The notes under the pieces are model-generated. The model was given only the letters and a program-made list of their open reading frames with translations, was not told the DNA's origin and made no database searches. Below are positions 26,066 to 37,597 of a stretch of 64,000 nucleotides of DNA, piece after piece; the stretch's first letter is position 1, and each line of letters starts with the position of its first letter. Location of the stretch: NCBI GenBank assembly GCA_023678885.1, contig CM043001.1:1064001-1128000 (forward strand), given 5' to 3'. This DNA comes from Pogostemon cablin (taxonomy: Eukaryota; Streptophyta; Magnoliopsida; Lamiales; Lamiaceae). A program made the translations under genes and the position numbers.

Positions 26066-26287
26066 AAAAAATCCAAGTATACTTTTTGACTCGTGCAGCC
26101 ACCAATGAACAACCAAGAACAGGGATCGCACAATTACATGAACAGCAGATGGGATTTTTGCATTAAATAATAATAATAACAAACCCCTTATTCACAGGCA
26201 ATTATAATCAGATTATTTCACATAATCACATAATCACCCAACCTTACGATTCACGTATCACCACGAAACCAACGCTCTGATACCAAT

Positions 26288-27488
26288 TGTTGGCAATTGG
26301 ATCGTGCGGTTCAACGTGATCCGTTAGGATAAACAGGCAAACAAAATCAGCGGAAGCATAAAAACCGTTTACCATACTTCTGGGTTGGTGTAGAGGATGA
26401 ACTGCAGAGAACTACCTCTGATCTTATACTGTATGTCCCAAGTGTGATCCTGCTGTTGTGTGGGCAACAGTCTGCAGGATCTCTCAATCTGCTTCTCTTC
26501 CCTTCTCTCACCAAAAGAGGCGCAGGAATAATAATAGGGTTCCAGGAAGCTGAGTTCACTTATATATTGGGCTACAGCAGGGACCAGGAGGAGAAATTGG
26601 GGTGGGCCTCAATTGAATTTAATTAACCAAGCTTAGCCCAAAGCTTTTAATTAAATCCAATAATAATAATATAGTCCACTAAAATATTATTACTGCACTA
26701 CCCGTCCAATCCCAAAATTATGTTCTGGGCTCCTTCTTATTATAAGTCCGATAGTCTCCCCATGTTTAAGATATACAATGCCCATTAATTAATTAAGTTA
26801 CTGACAACTCAAATTAATTAATATCTCATCCGAGAGTAGTACCACTCAACCTTATTATCATGCCGAAAATTAATCCACTTGCAAGATTTACATGATAAAC
26901 CTTATGAGCTCCTCAAGGGGACATCATCAACCTATGACGGACATGGATTCCTTCTACAATCAACAGCACACCATAGATACAGCACTACTTCCCAACTCAC
27001 CGAGTTTGTTGATTTAATACTTATAAATCTCACCCATTGATGAATCAAAGAAATACATACTGCCCTACGTGTCGAGGTTATTGTATAGGGATTAAGAGCA
27101 CGAACTTCCATAATAACAGAGATCAAGTTCTTCTATAAGTCAGTATAAGTCGAACGATCTCAGGCGGTCCTGCTCAATACACACAAGTGCACTAATGTGA
27201 TTCTATAGCCAAGACAAGCTAATACCAAACCACACTACAACCATACCGATAGAGAGTCCCCGTCTATCTCAATTGTGAGCATCTGTTTATACTTTATAAG
27301 GAAACCGATAATATGATCTTCTACGTGTTGTCGCACAACATATTATCTACAGTATAAAGTAAATGGACTATTGCATCATGCATATAAAATAAATTATAAG
27401 ATGCAATCATTTGATCAATGATCCTCATTTCAAATATTGTTATGACATTGTTCATACTAAAGCTAGAATTTTAGTATACAATCCAACA
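26288..27488 (-). repeat. 5' LTR of the Copia element
   Basis: 1,201 bp with TG...CA ends, next to the tRNA-Met primer-binding site. It carries the element promoter by position; no TATA box was assigned. Confidence 0.95.
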
Positions 27489-30073
27489 GTGGGATCAATT
27501 CAACCGGATTGAGGTAAGATATTATGTTTTTAATAGGACAATTATCTTTTACACTTATGAATATAGTCCAACAATCTGAATCAGTGAAAGTGGAAGTGTA
27601 GATATATGAGCTTACATTTTTCTAATCTCAATTCTAAGGTGGTGTATTGAAGTGTGATGTTTCTTGAAATATGTCTGTACATTGTTGTTATCTTGAATTG
27701 AATAGTGTGTCCTCACATTTTCAACTTTGAGAATAAGATTTTTGCAACATATCAAAACTTATGTGACAAAATGCTTGGTAAATGCAGTTGTAGTTTCACC
27801 ACTTCTTGATCATGTAAGTTTTAGAAGATCATCTCAAGTGCAGTATCTTCTTTGTACAATTTTTAATGAAATAGTCTTCTGTTACTTTTTCTTGGATTGA
27901 TGATCGAGTATTGCAACAAATTCTTGCATGTCCTCCCATGTTATTGGACATTACTTATGTATGATTTTAGTTTTTCTTTTCTTTTTCCAAGTCATGTCTA
28001 TATTTTTCTCTTATATTATGTGTAAAGGAGATTTTGCACCATCATAAATTATATGGAAGCCAATTCTTATTCTCATTATTGAAAGTGGATAGTTTTGTTG
28101 TCTTTGTCATACCTTTTTATTTCAGGATGAATTGAGCCAGCAAAAGGTGGAAGAAATTGATTATTATTTTTCACAGGTAAGCTAAGATATGAATCAATAA
28201 TTAAGGTGCGGGATATCTGGACATATTCTGAATCTCCTAATATATTAGGGTCCTTATAAAGTATATGGTAATGGTGAGGATTGCTTATGAGTGAGAGCAG
28301 CTATATCCAAACGCTTATAAGCATATTAGGGGACTTTATTTTATAGTTATGTATGGCTAAGACCAACCGAGGCTAACAGCTCTTGCTTCCTCAACTGATC
28401 CATTTAAGTAAAACTGATGGATCCTATAATTTGACATGGTAATTCTTTGAAATATACAAGTTATTTTGACATTTTTGCTTCCCAATGAGTAAATTAATTA
28501 AACCAATGCCCTTTTATTTTTTCTCTTTTCGTACATATCAAACACAACGAAAGCTGGGTTTGGCTGATGATGATAATTACTCATATTTTTGCTACAAAGC
28601 TGGTACTTGCTGTTGGAATCTGCTTAGGAATAGAATGAGTATTTGATATAATGTAGCAATTCTAAAAACATAAAAATTAGGCTCTCTTTCCTATAAGACC
28701 TTATGTATTCCTCTATAATATGTGCTTTCATTTAGTGTTGTACTATTTGTTTGATGTTATTATATGATAACATTGCATCACTTTTATTTTATGTTACCGC
28801 ATTCTTTTTCAATTAGATTAGAAACATGGTGGTTAAGAAAATAGATGCAAGAACGTGTTATTTAATTAGATACTCATAAAGGAGCTAACATGTTATGCGT
28901 TTTTAAATAATGATTTTAGTTCGTTCTTTTTTATACATTGATCATTTGCAATACATTCTATTTTGTTAAAGATGTGCTGCTTTGGATCTGATAATTTTGT
29001 ATAATATTTATTTATATATCTATCTATCTATTATTATTATTATATAATAGCAAACTATTTCAGGCTATTTTTTGATAAATATTCCTACACATAACTCTTC
29101 CTACTTTAGGAAGCCGTAAGAGTTCATCTGAATTATTCATTATAAATTAATTGAAGCCATTTCTATTTGAAATTAACTACAATCAGATTTACTGGAAGAG
29201 ATTTTAACAAATCTTTTTGCTCCAACACTTTGAATTACTCTATTCAAGATGCTGCAGCTAATAATGTCATAATATTAGCTAAGGAATTCAGCCCAAATTG
29301 GGCAATGAGGCATATACTTCTTAAGGTGTAGATGACTTATCTAAGAATGCTCTCACTTTACTGATACACACATATTTACAAAAAATTAGCTTTTGCAATT
29401 GATAATTGATAAGAAGTTTTGGGGCTAACCTTTTTTGGACTTATCTCCTGATTTTGTTTTACATAGTTATAAGCATTATTGGTATGTAATGATGGTTTGA
29501 CATGAGCTTACTTACTACTGATTATCTTTTACATGTTGTAACATTCAAGAAATTATGACATTTTCTGCATGTAGGTTATTGGATATGGTAAACAATACAA
29601 AATATTTGAATTAGATAACTGCTCTCTAGGAAATCGCATTACTAATTGCACATATAATGGGTTGTAAGATACCATGCTATGAACCATGCCCGTGATTGTT
29701 AAATACAACAGAGGATAGGTGGTAGTAATCTGGGGTTCACCATCTATGGACTGTACCCTTCCTTTTTGCAATAGAAATCCTATTGTTTGATGTTCGAATG
29801 TAACTAACATTTTGCACTCTGTAATACCAATCATTGATCAATTTTAGAATAAAACTTCTTCATCTCATTCTTTATTTCATTCAATATAACAGGTTTAGAT
29901 GTATAAATTTCTTGCTGTGTAGGTGGCTGAGAAAACAATACTATCCATTTTTGTCGAGCTAATGAGCCATCCAATCAAGGGCCATGATAAGCTAATCGAG
30001 AATCCATTGCAGAAACAACATCTGAATCGATCAAAAAAGGTGCCCTAATATATCTTTTAATTATTTAATTGGG

Positions 30074-30075
30074 TA

Positions 30076-30171
<96 letters not shown>
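30074..30171. repeat. (AT)n microsatellite
   Basis: About 95 bp of uninterrupted AT dinucleotides, directly after the exon-like block 29,923-30,039. A frame reading isoleucine/tyrosine repeats here is not a gene. Confidence 0.95.
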
Positions 30172-30173
<2 letters not shown>

Positions 30174-31384
30174 ATTTATTTATTGTTATTCATTCAAATG
30201 AATAGGCACCAACACATAAACATAGTTGCACATATATTTATTTATGTATTCATCTGAAACAATAGGCTTTGTATATAATATTATTGATCTTGCAGTATTT
30301 ATTAATAAAATATTTTTATGGGCATGGTGATAAGATGAGGTAACCTTTCTTGAAACGAAAATTGTATGTGAACATATTTATGAGTTGATTCTTAATGAAA
30401 TTTTAGGTGCATATTTCTTTTTAACACGTTCATGTGTTGATTTTTTGGGTATATTTTTCCTAAAATCTTCAAAATATTTAATAGTTAATCCAAGTGTAAA
30501 TCTCATGGGAAAAAGAGTAAACAAGGAGTGTAAGTGCATTGGGGTTGTGTTTTGTAAATTTTGCCATTTCAAAAAATCTATGTATATGATTCCTTGGTTC
30601 CTCTATGTAAATTTTGGTGAACAATTAGTTATCTTTTTTTTTTGGATACTTGACTTTGTTAATTCTTGATATGGTCGGTGCAACAATCTTTCAAGGTAGT
30701 CTGTGTTCCATAGGGTTGTGATTTAACTTCTAAAAACTTGAGAGCTGCAATGAAACAAAATGAGGGAGAAAAAAATTCAGGTTGTATGTGTTTATAGTGT
30801 TGTTCTTTTTTTCTTTTGGTATGTTCAATGTTGAATAATTTCCTGATAAAGGTTGATGGCAATCATTCAGGTATTTTTCGACTTACATCAGAAGACCTTT
30901 ATTTCAAATTTATTTGATAATTGGAATCCGTCATTGCATTGATATTATTTGTTGCACTTGCAGCTTTCTAATGGAATATTTTCTCATCGTCCATGGTGTG
31001 GTTATTTAAAAATATCCAGGTAATTTTTGGTCAATTAGTTCTCACCAACAAATATATATTTTTATCTCATTTACATGTATAAATAAATATAATGTTCTAT
31101 AATATGAGTATATGTGGGTTGTTAGGATATATCCTTAATCTCCAATACTCTCTAAGAATGTATTCATTTCAGTCGTGTCTTTCAATTTTTTATGATTTCT
31201 CTTATCTAAACATGATGCAGTGAAGCTTCAAGATGTGATTCAATTTTTTCTCCTTTTGCTATCCAGATAATCTGTATATAGTCCTAACAAGTTTTCTGTA
31301 ATTTTCTCTAATTAGATATTTTGTGATTGTTGGGAAGCAAATAATGAGTCAATTTAATTTGTTCGATATATTTTTTTCTTTTAG

Positions 31385-32050
31385 TTTTATTTATTTATTC
31401 GCTAAATTTATCTTCATTTGCAGAGCATGAAGAGACTAATCTTGATGATTATGATTACTTTTCCGATGATGGCAGCAGTATGGTCCGTACGCTTTATTCG
31501 TGTCCTACCGTATTCTGTAGTTTCACTGATTTATTGTTTAAAATGATCAAGATGTTCTCCTTTCTAAGATATGGATTGTGACCTCTTATTTTAACTTCAT
31601 GTCTGCCATGTACATGCCAAAACTTAGAATAACATCACGTGGTTACATTTGAGATAATTAGCATTTTTTTATTCAAGTCTATAACGTCCAAATTTATTGG
31701 TTTTTTTATACTAAATGTGGCTTAATATATATTTGCTATTTGTTTGGTATATTTTTTATTTTGATTTTTTTTATTTATTCGCTGAATTTATCTTCATTTG
31801 ATCATGAACATTATGATGACTTTTCATGGTAACAGCTACGGTTTGTATACTTTATTCGTGTCCTATCGTATTCTGTAGTACCACTGATTTAATGTTTAAA
31901 ATGATCAAGATATTCTCTTTTCTAAGATATGGATTATGACATCTTATTTTAACTTCACGTCTGTCATGTACATGCCGAATCTTAGAATCACACCACATAG
32001 TTATATTTGAGATGATTAGCTATGTTTTTATTCAAATCTATTGCACCATT
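31385..32050. repeat. Tandem-style segmental duplication in Helitron cargo
   Basis: About 300 bp at 31,385-31,685 is repeated, diverged, at about 31,765-32,045. Shared phrases include TTTATTTATTCGCT, TTTATTCGTGTCCTA, GTATTCTGTAGT and CTAAGATATGGATT. The exon-like block at 31,424-31,482 is intact only in the first copy; in the second it is mostly deleted. Confidence 0.75.
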
Positions 32051-34790
32051 GGTAATTTACTTCTTTTTTTCATCTATTGCATAACTTTCTAATTAAGAAT
32101 GAGGTGAAGCGCGTTCATAGTATTCTGTGATTTTGAAAGTCCACAAGGAAAGAAAATTGGGGTCCATCTAAAATATCCTTAGAGTCTCATTTGAATTTGA
32201 CCCTTCTTGGGGTCTTCGGCTTCTTTTATGTTCTTTATTAATTAAAAATAAATAAAAAATAATAGGGTACCAGTTGTTATATTCTCTTAAAGTCGTTTGG
32301 TTCACTTGGTTCCCTCATTTTGGACTTACATATAATTTTAAAATTTTAGTTTAAATGCCCAGATTTATTGGTGTAAGTTTCCATGTGTGCAAAAAAATCC
32401 TATCGTATATCTTCGAGTTTGGTATTTTTGTAATTTAATTCTCATGCTCCTAGGAAATTTTGCATTGTTCTTCAGGGTTTCCATGACTTTTTGCATATAA
32501 TTTGAGTGACTCTTCTTAATTAACTTAGTAGTGCAAACGTATGAGGAAGCTTATTTGTACTACCTTTTGAGTACATTTATTGAAACTCTGATATACCTTT
32601 TGAAAGAATGATTCCAAAACAAGTTTGACTTTCTTTTGGAATAAACAAGAGTGCAAGAGAAGAAAGAGAATATAAGAACGATTCCGGAACAAGTCTGACT
32701 TTCTTTTAGAAAGAGAACTTATGAATCATTAAGTTGTGTTGGGTAATGAATGCAATTTTTCTTTTCCATTGAATTTGCTCTATCTTATTATGCATTCCTT
32801 TAAAACTTTTAGTAAAAGATTTCAAGTTGTTATCCCAGATATTTTGTTTTTATTTTTTAAATGCAACTTTGAGATTTGTGTGCGAGTATGAGTAAGTCAA
32901 TAAATATTTTCATAAAAATTGATTCAATAGATAAAATATTGAAGAATGGTGAGTTCACTGCATTTCATGTTCATTGTTGATTTGTGTTGTTGAGTTACTT
33001 ATGTATCTATTAATTGTGCATGATTTATGGATTGAATCATGAATTTATCTAAATGAATTTAAATGTTGAATAAACCATAAGAACATGATGGATCATTGAA
33101 GAATTAGAAAATAAGAAATTGCATGATTTCACACGGTATAAAAATTCTATACTCTTCCATACACTATTGTAGTGGACACTTAAAAGTTAAAATCCTTTAT
33201 CATAAAAGAAAAGAAATGACAAGCATGCTCCTTTTTCATTTTCACTTCTCTCTTTTATCCGGTCTCCAATTATTTTCTCCCGATTGATATGCAATAATGA
33301 TGTTTTGTTTTTTTAATCTGCATATTTAATCTACATATACGACAATAAAACTTTTTGTTACTTTAATGAAGTGATTAGTGTAAGAAGAAACACTCATAAA
33401 CTTTGTTTAATGAAGAAGATTGTTAGCTTTTGTTTATTATATTTTAACTTCCCTGGATGTCTGAGTATCATTTACTTTTGAGGCAATGCCTTTGGCTACA
33501 TGTCTAATATTTTTTTTTTTGCTTTTTCCATCTTACCTTCGTGATTAATAAATGTAGGTATCTTTGTGATTTCGTAAAATAAAAAATCTAATTCATATAT
33601 ACAACTGCATTTGTTGGTCTTACATGCATAAGTTTGATTATCTTTTAAGAAAATCTTATTCATGAGTAGTGGAAAATCTTATACATAAAAAATCTTATTA
33701 CATGCACGAGTTATAGTCCATAGGTTCAACGTAATTTGTGCTATTTCGTTGAGTCATGAGTAGTGATGGACCTCCGTGAAATTTCTTTTTCAGCCAGACC
33801 ATGTTCACTTCTAAAGAGAAGTTAATAATATGATTGTGAACAATAATCACAACTCTTCTAATTAAAAATTTATGATCCAGCTTACATATACATTCAAAAT
33901 CTATGAACTATTTAGTATGCTCAAAACTGTTTTTGAAATCATATCACTATGCGTTCTTATCATTTTTCTCCAGGTGGTGTATTGAGGTTTAGGAAAGCAT
34001 GTTAACAAAAGAAAATTTGTAAAATCAATTAATTTTGCTTATACAAATGCACTGACATATTAACAATCTTTGAATTATAATTTTTCTGTATGATTAGTTC
34101 AGAGTATGTTTATCATATGCCAAGTTTAATGATTCATAAATTACTATTTTTTATTTTATTTTTAATTCTTAATGATGTTGCAGATGGCCTTAAAGCTTTC
34201 TGCGAGATAAATATTATACAATATGATCTAAAACATAGGTTTGCAAACAAACTCAGCTCATCATTTGTCTATGTGGTAAGGCATTAAATATATATTTGTC
34301 TATGTGGTAAGGCATTAAATGTATGTAAGAGATTAAATTTGTTATTCTTTTAAGATTTCAACAAAGAAGTTCAAAAGATAAATACTATTTGTTAATATAT
34401 TATTTCATTAAATTAAAGTTTTGGTTTATAATTTTATAACTTCAGTCACAATATTTAACATTTATAAATATGTAACATATAAATACATACAGGAAATACA
34501 TAATTTTATCAAATTGATATAAAAAAAATTCGATGAATATAAGGAGATCAATACATATGAATAGCTTCGTTCCAAAACTCAACGTCTTAAGGGTAAAATA
34601 AACAAATATTCAAATAAAATAAAATTTAATTTATAATATGCAAACTTCAAATTTATTTAATCTATAAATGTTTACTGTTATACAACTTGATAAATTAATC
34701 ATATAACTTTATTTGACTTTAAATAATAAATATCAAATATTAAAAAAAATGTTAAACGCATTCCGTGCAACACACGGGTCAAAACGCTAG

Positions 34791-36538
34791 TGTAGAATAA
34801 TAATGTATGTTCTTCCTCTTTGCGTTTCTGTTTAATAAATATTGATTAATGTAGAATAATAATGTTAATGAGACATGAAATCGTTGTTTTTGTTAAAATT
34901 TCTACCTGCCTCTTTGCTTGCATTCATATTTAATAAATTATTTTTTAACTCTTTGATAGTAATAATTACTATAATATTCCTTTTATTTAATAATATATAT
35001 ATATATATATATATATATTATTTTTATAGTTATTATTTAATTCATTCGCCCAGTATAAATTTTTATTTAAGTCATTATGTTTGTAAATTTAATTTATATT
35101 AAAAAGAGTAATTTCATATTTTATTTAAAGAAATAAATATCTATATATGTTTTTATATATTGATAAAATATTATAATTGTTACAATATTATTTATTTCTT
35201 TAATTTTTTATATTATTTATTTTAAAGTTTTGATATAAATTATTAAATGATTTATTTTTTAAATCATAATAATTTTTATTTATAAATATTAATATATTTT
35301 TGTTGATATAGTTTATTTTTAATAAAATATTGTACAGCAGTTTTCCGAGCTCGTTACAAGCTTTATCTCGTTATTAAATTGCACATTTGAGCACAAGTAT
35401 TAACTGATCCACGCACCCTTTGTTCGTTTTGCATTACTAGACCAATATTCCGTCTCGTCCTAATAGTTACGCTTTCTTTGTAAATTACAAATGAATCGTA
35501 ACTATAAGGATGAGATGAATGGAGTATTTATGTACATCATCTTTGAATTTTGATTAATCCCACACCCTATCCTAATCCTAATCATAATCCTAATATATTA
35601 AAATTACCTTGCACTTGCACTTGTAAAACTTTTTTGGACACCTTTAACCTTTATATTTTTTTAACATTTACAGTGTTATCCAAACCAATGTCTTTTCAGT
35701 TTTTCCTAATTTTTGCAAAATTTATTTATTATCACTGCTCAACCTCTTCTCTTCTTACTAAATACTACCACCGTTAAACTTCCACCAATTGAGATTCCCA
35801 CGTTGAGCCTGTCAACGCCAACGATGCATAAGCGAATGAGTACAAGAGCTACGCCTAATCCAACCCCCGTCCAGATCGATCCTTATATAGCTACAAATGT
35901 CTTGATACCAGTTATGCCATTCTTTATTGAAGAGTGGCTGCAGGGGAATTTGCCGTAGGCTGTAGATCATGTATTTAGAGAATTTTGAATGGAGATTTCC
36001 GTAATGTAATTCTTATTTTCTTTGGTTTCTTGAAATACATTGGGTAGCGAAAGAATTTGTTCAGCCTTGGATTTTTCAATTATCGTTCGACGCAATCAAT
36101 TTATGGGACTTGTAATCATCTATTCTTTGTTTTCATTTTATATGTTTTAATTTATTTTATATATATATATATATATATATGCTTTGACCTAATATGAGAT
36201 TCAAAGATGATAAACAATAGTTTAGCTTGCAAATTCAAAATGCGTCTCATAGTTATGTTAATACCTATCTACCTCAGCTCCAGCGCAACTCATCAACAAA
36301 TTTTTATCCAAATAAAGCTTTCCTTTGAATTTGAACAATAACAAGAAATGTATCTTTAAATTACCAAATAACACAACGTTAATCAATTCTTTTTTTTAAA
36401 TAATAACTTATCATGTAAAAGAAATAAGGGTAATTTAACAATTTGAAAACACTCAACCAAATTTTGTTCAAGGAAAATAGAAGTGTTTTTTTAATCACAA
36501 CCAAAACCTCAATTTGGCTAATCCTCAATCCCACAATC
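34791..36538. other. AT-rich spacer right of the Helitron
   Basis: The first 75 bp hold a tandem copy of the Helitron target region. An (AT)n tract lies at about 34,997-35,018 and another at 36,159-36,180. Apart from a 77-bp MITE at 35,448-35,524, no gene or element is supported. A frame at 35,713-35,958 has no recognisable content. Confidence 0.5.
35448..35524. mobile_element. Very short Stowaway-like MITE
   Basis: A 77-bp near-perfect foldback: the left arm reads CGTCTCGTCCTAATAGTTACG and the right arm ends CGTAACTATAAGGATGAGAT then GAATGGAG. It is flanked by TA on both sides. Size and ends suggest a minimal Tc1/Mariner-type MITE. Confidence 0.65.
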
Positions 36539-36555
36539 CAAGAATCAGAAATCGC

Positions 36556-36720
36556 GCACTCAGGGCATAGCTCAAGTGATAGAGGAGAGGGTGGAAAGAC
36601 TTTCCAACTGAGTTTGATTGCTGTAGGGTGGGTTCGAATTCTACCTTTGACATAAATTTGACGCTTTGCAATCCCCAGGAGCAGTGGGGATCCCTAATAG
36701 TGGGTACACCATTTTTTTTT
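36556..36720 (+). mobile_element. tRNA-derived SINE
   Basis: The 165-bp insertion is flanked by a perfect 17-bp target duplication, CAAGAATCAGAAATCGC, at 36,539-36,555 and 36,721-36,737. It contains a Pol III A-box-like TAGCTCAAGTGATAGAG near 36,568 and a B-box-like GGTTCGAATTCTACC near 36,630. It ends in a T-run after GGGGATCCCTAATAGTGGGT. These are the marks of a plant SINE inserted by LINE machinery. It sits about 0.9 kb upstream of the BAP31-like gene. Confidence 0.9.
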
Positions 36721-36737
36721 CAAGAATCAGAAATCGC

Positions 36738-37597
36738 TTCATGTGTTGTGTAATCCCGAATATTGAAGTACGAGAGTCTTTATACTTTCTTTATTTGAAT
36801 GTCTTACAAAGTTTTATATACTCCAAAAAAATCATTATTTTATTCAACAAAAGTTATTGTAATTTAAAAATTTACCACTAATTTTTCAAATACATATCAT
36901 CACTTTATTTTTTTTATATTACTTAAAAATACTATAATATGATTTGAGTACATAAAATTAATAAAAAAACAAGTATTTTTCTTAAATAAAAACAATTAAA
37001 CAATGTTTCTTAGACCTTTTTGCTACCGACTACCGTTCACGCTTGCTTCACCTCCCTACCCAAAACATGCCATAAAATTATTCTCTCCTAAACCTTTTTG
37101 AATGATGAGCAGTGCATTTCTTCCTTTCTTGCCCTGTAAAGAATACCCATCCCACTAATCCCCAGAAAAGACTGTTCATTTACGCTTAATCAAGTAATTA
37201 CCTAAAGAAAAAGGGTTTCTTTTTTTCTCAGCAGCTAATTTTTGCAGATCTGTGGCCTTAACCCCTTGAGTTTTGCTGAAAGGCTAACCTCTGAGAAATG
37301 GGGTTTTCATTTTTTTCACAATTTCCAGTGTCACTTGTTTGATAGCAGATTTTAATAAGTTGAATATTAAGCAAACCTTCATTTTTCGCAGCTTCTGCAG
37401 TTGTTTTTCAAAGTTATATTTTCTGCATTTGATCTGGGGGGAAAAGGGTTCGAAGATTACTTCTTGGTTTGTCATTTCTTGAAAAAATTAGCCCGAATAC
37501 GAATTGGGGCTCACTTATTTTTCTATGAACATCTTTTCTCAAAAAAGCTTAAACTTGTTTAGTGTGGAGAAATAATTGTGGTAGTTCTGTAGCAAAG
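36738..37597 (+). other. Promoter and leader of the BAP31-like gene
   Basis: AT-rich upstream sequence becomes T-rich with CTT and TTTTCT tracts after about 37,130, typical of a plant 5' UTR. No other gene or repeat is seen, and I cannot place the transcription start. Confidence 0.4.

Larger units (their letters stand above)
19268..27488 (-). mobile_element. Copia LTR retrotransposon nested in Helitron
   Basis: The two LTRs are each 1,201 bp (19,268-20,468 and 26,288-27,488), begin TGTTGG and end CCAACA, and lie exactly 7,020 bp apart. A perfect 5-bp target duplication, GTGGG, flanks the element (19,263-19,267 and 27,489-27,493). The element runs on the minus strand: next to the right-hand LTR is the primer-binding site TGGTATCAGAGC (26,274-26,285, complementary to initiator tRNA-Met). 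Next to the left-hand LTR is a purine tract (20,469-20,485). I count nine substitutions and no indels between the LTRs, about 0.75%. The pol order and motifs are Copia, but the coding region is broken. Confidence 0.95.
18701..34275 (+). pseudogene. Exon-like islands captured in the Helitron
   Basis: Short coding-like blocks with intact AG...GT borders occur on the plus strand. They lie at 18,701-18,740; 28,126-28,176 (DELSQQKVEEIDYYFSQ); 29,923-30,039 (39 codons, starts VAEKTILSIFVELMSHPI); 30,964-31,019 (LSNGIFSHRPWCGYLKIS); 31,424-31,482 (EHEETNLDDYDYFSDDGSSM); and 34,184-34,275 (starts DGLKAFCEINIIQYDLKHRF). Long intron-like, T-rich sequence separates them. The phases of neighbouring blocks do not all agree, so I cannot assemble a protein, and I do not recognise the source gene. 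Helitrons commonly capture host exons. This looks like such cargo, decayed. Confidence 0.4.
13887..34790 (+). mobile_element. Large non-autonomous Helitron
   Basis: The left end begins TC (TCTTTATATC at 13,887) directly after an A. The right end is CTAG at 34,787-34,790 followed by T, preceded by the hairpin CCGTG-caaca-CACGG at 34,763-34,777. This gives the Helitron rules: 5' TC, 3' hairpin, CTRR, insertion between A and T with no target duplication. The empty site is visible. Host sequence GATTAA|TGTAGAATAATAATG is split by the element, and an intact tandem copy of it lies at about 34,840-34,866. No Rep/helicase reading frame is seen in 20.9 kb, so the element is non-autonomous. It carries exon-like islands and a nested Copia. 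Without the Copia it would be about 12.7 kb. Confidence 0.75.

Noticed and set aside
30069..30257. Open frame with long Ile/Tyr repeat
   Set aside because: It is only the translation of the (AT)n microsatellite.
35713..35958. Possible small gene of 81 codons
   Set aside because: The last 45 codons look somewhat protein-like, but I see no upstream exon, no family and no good leader.
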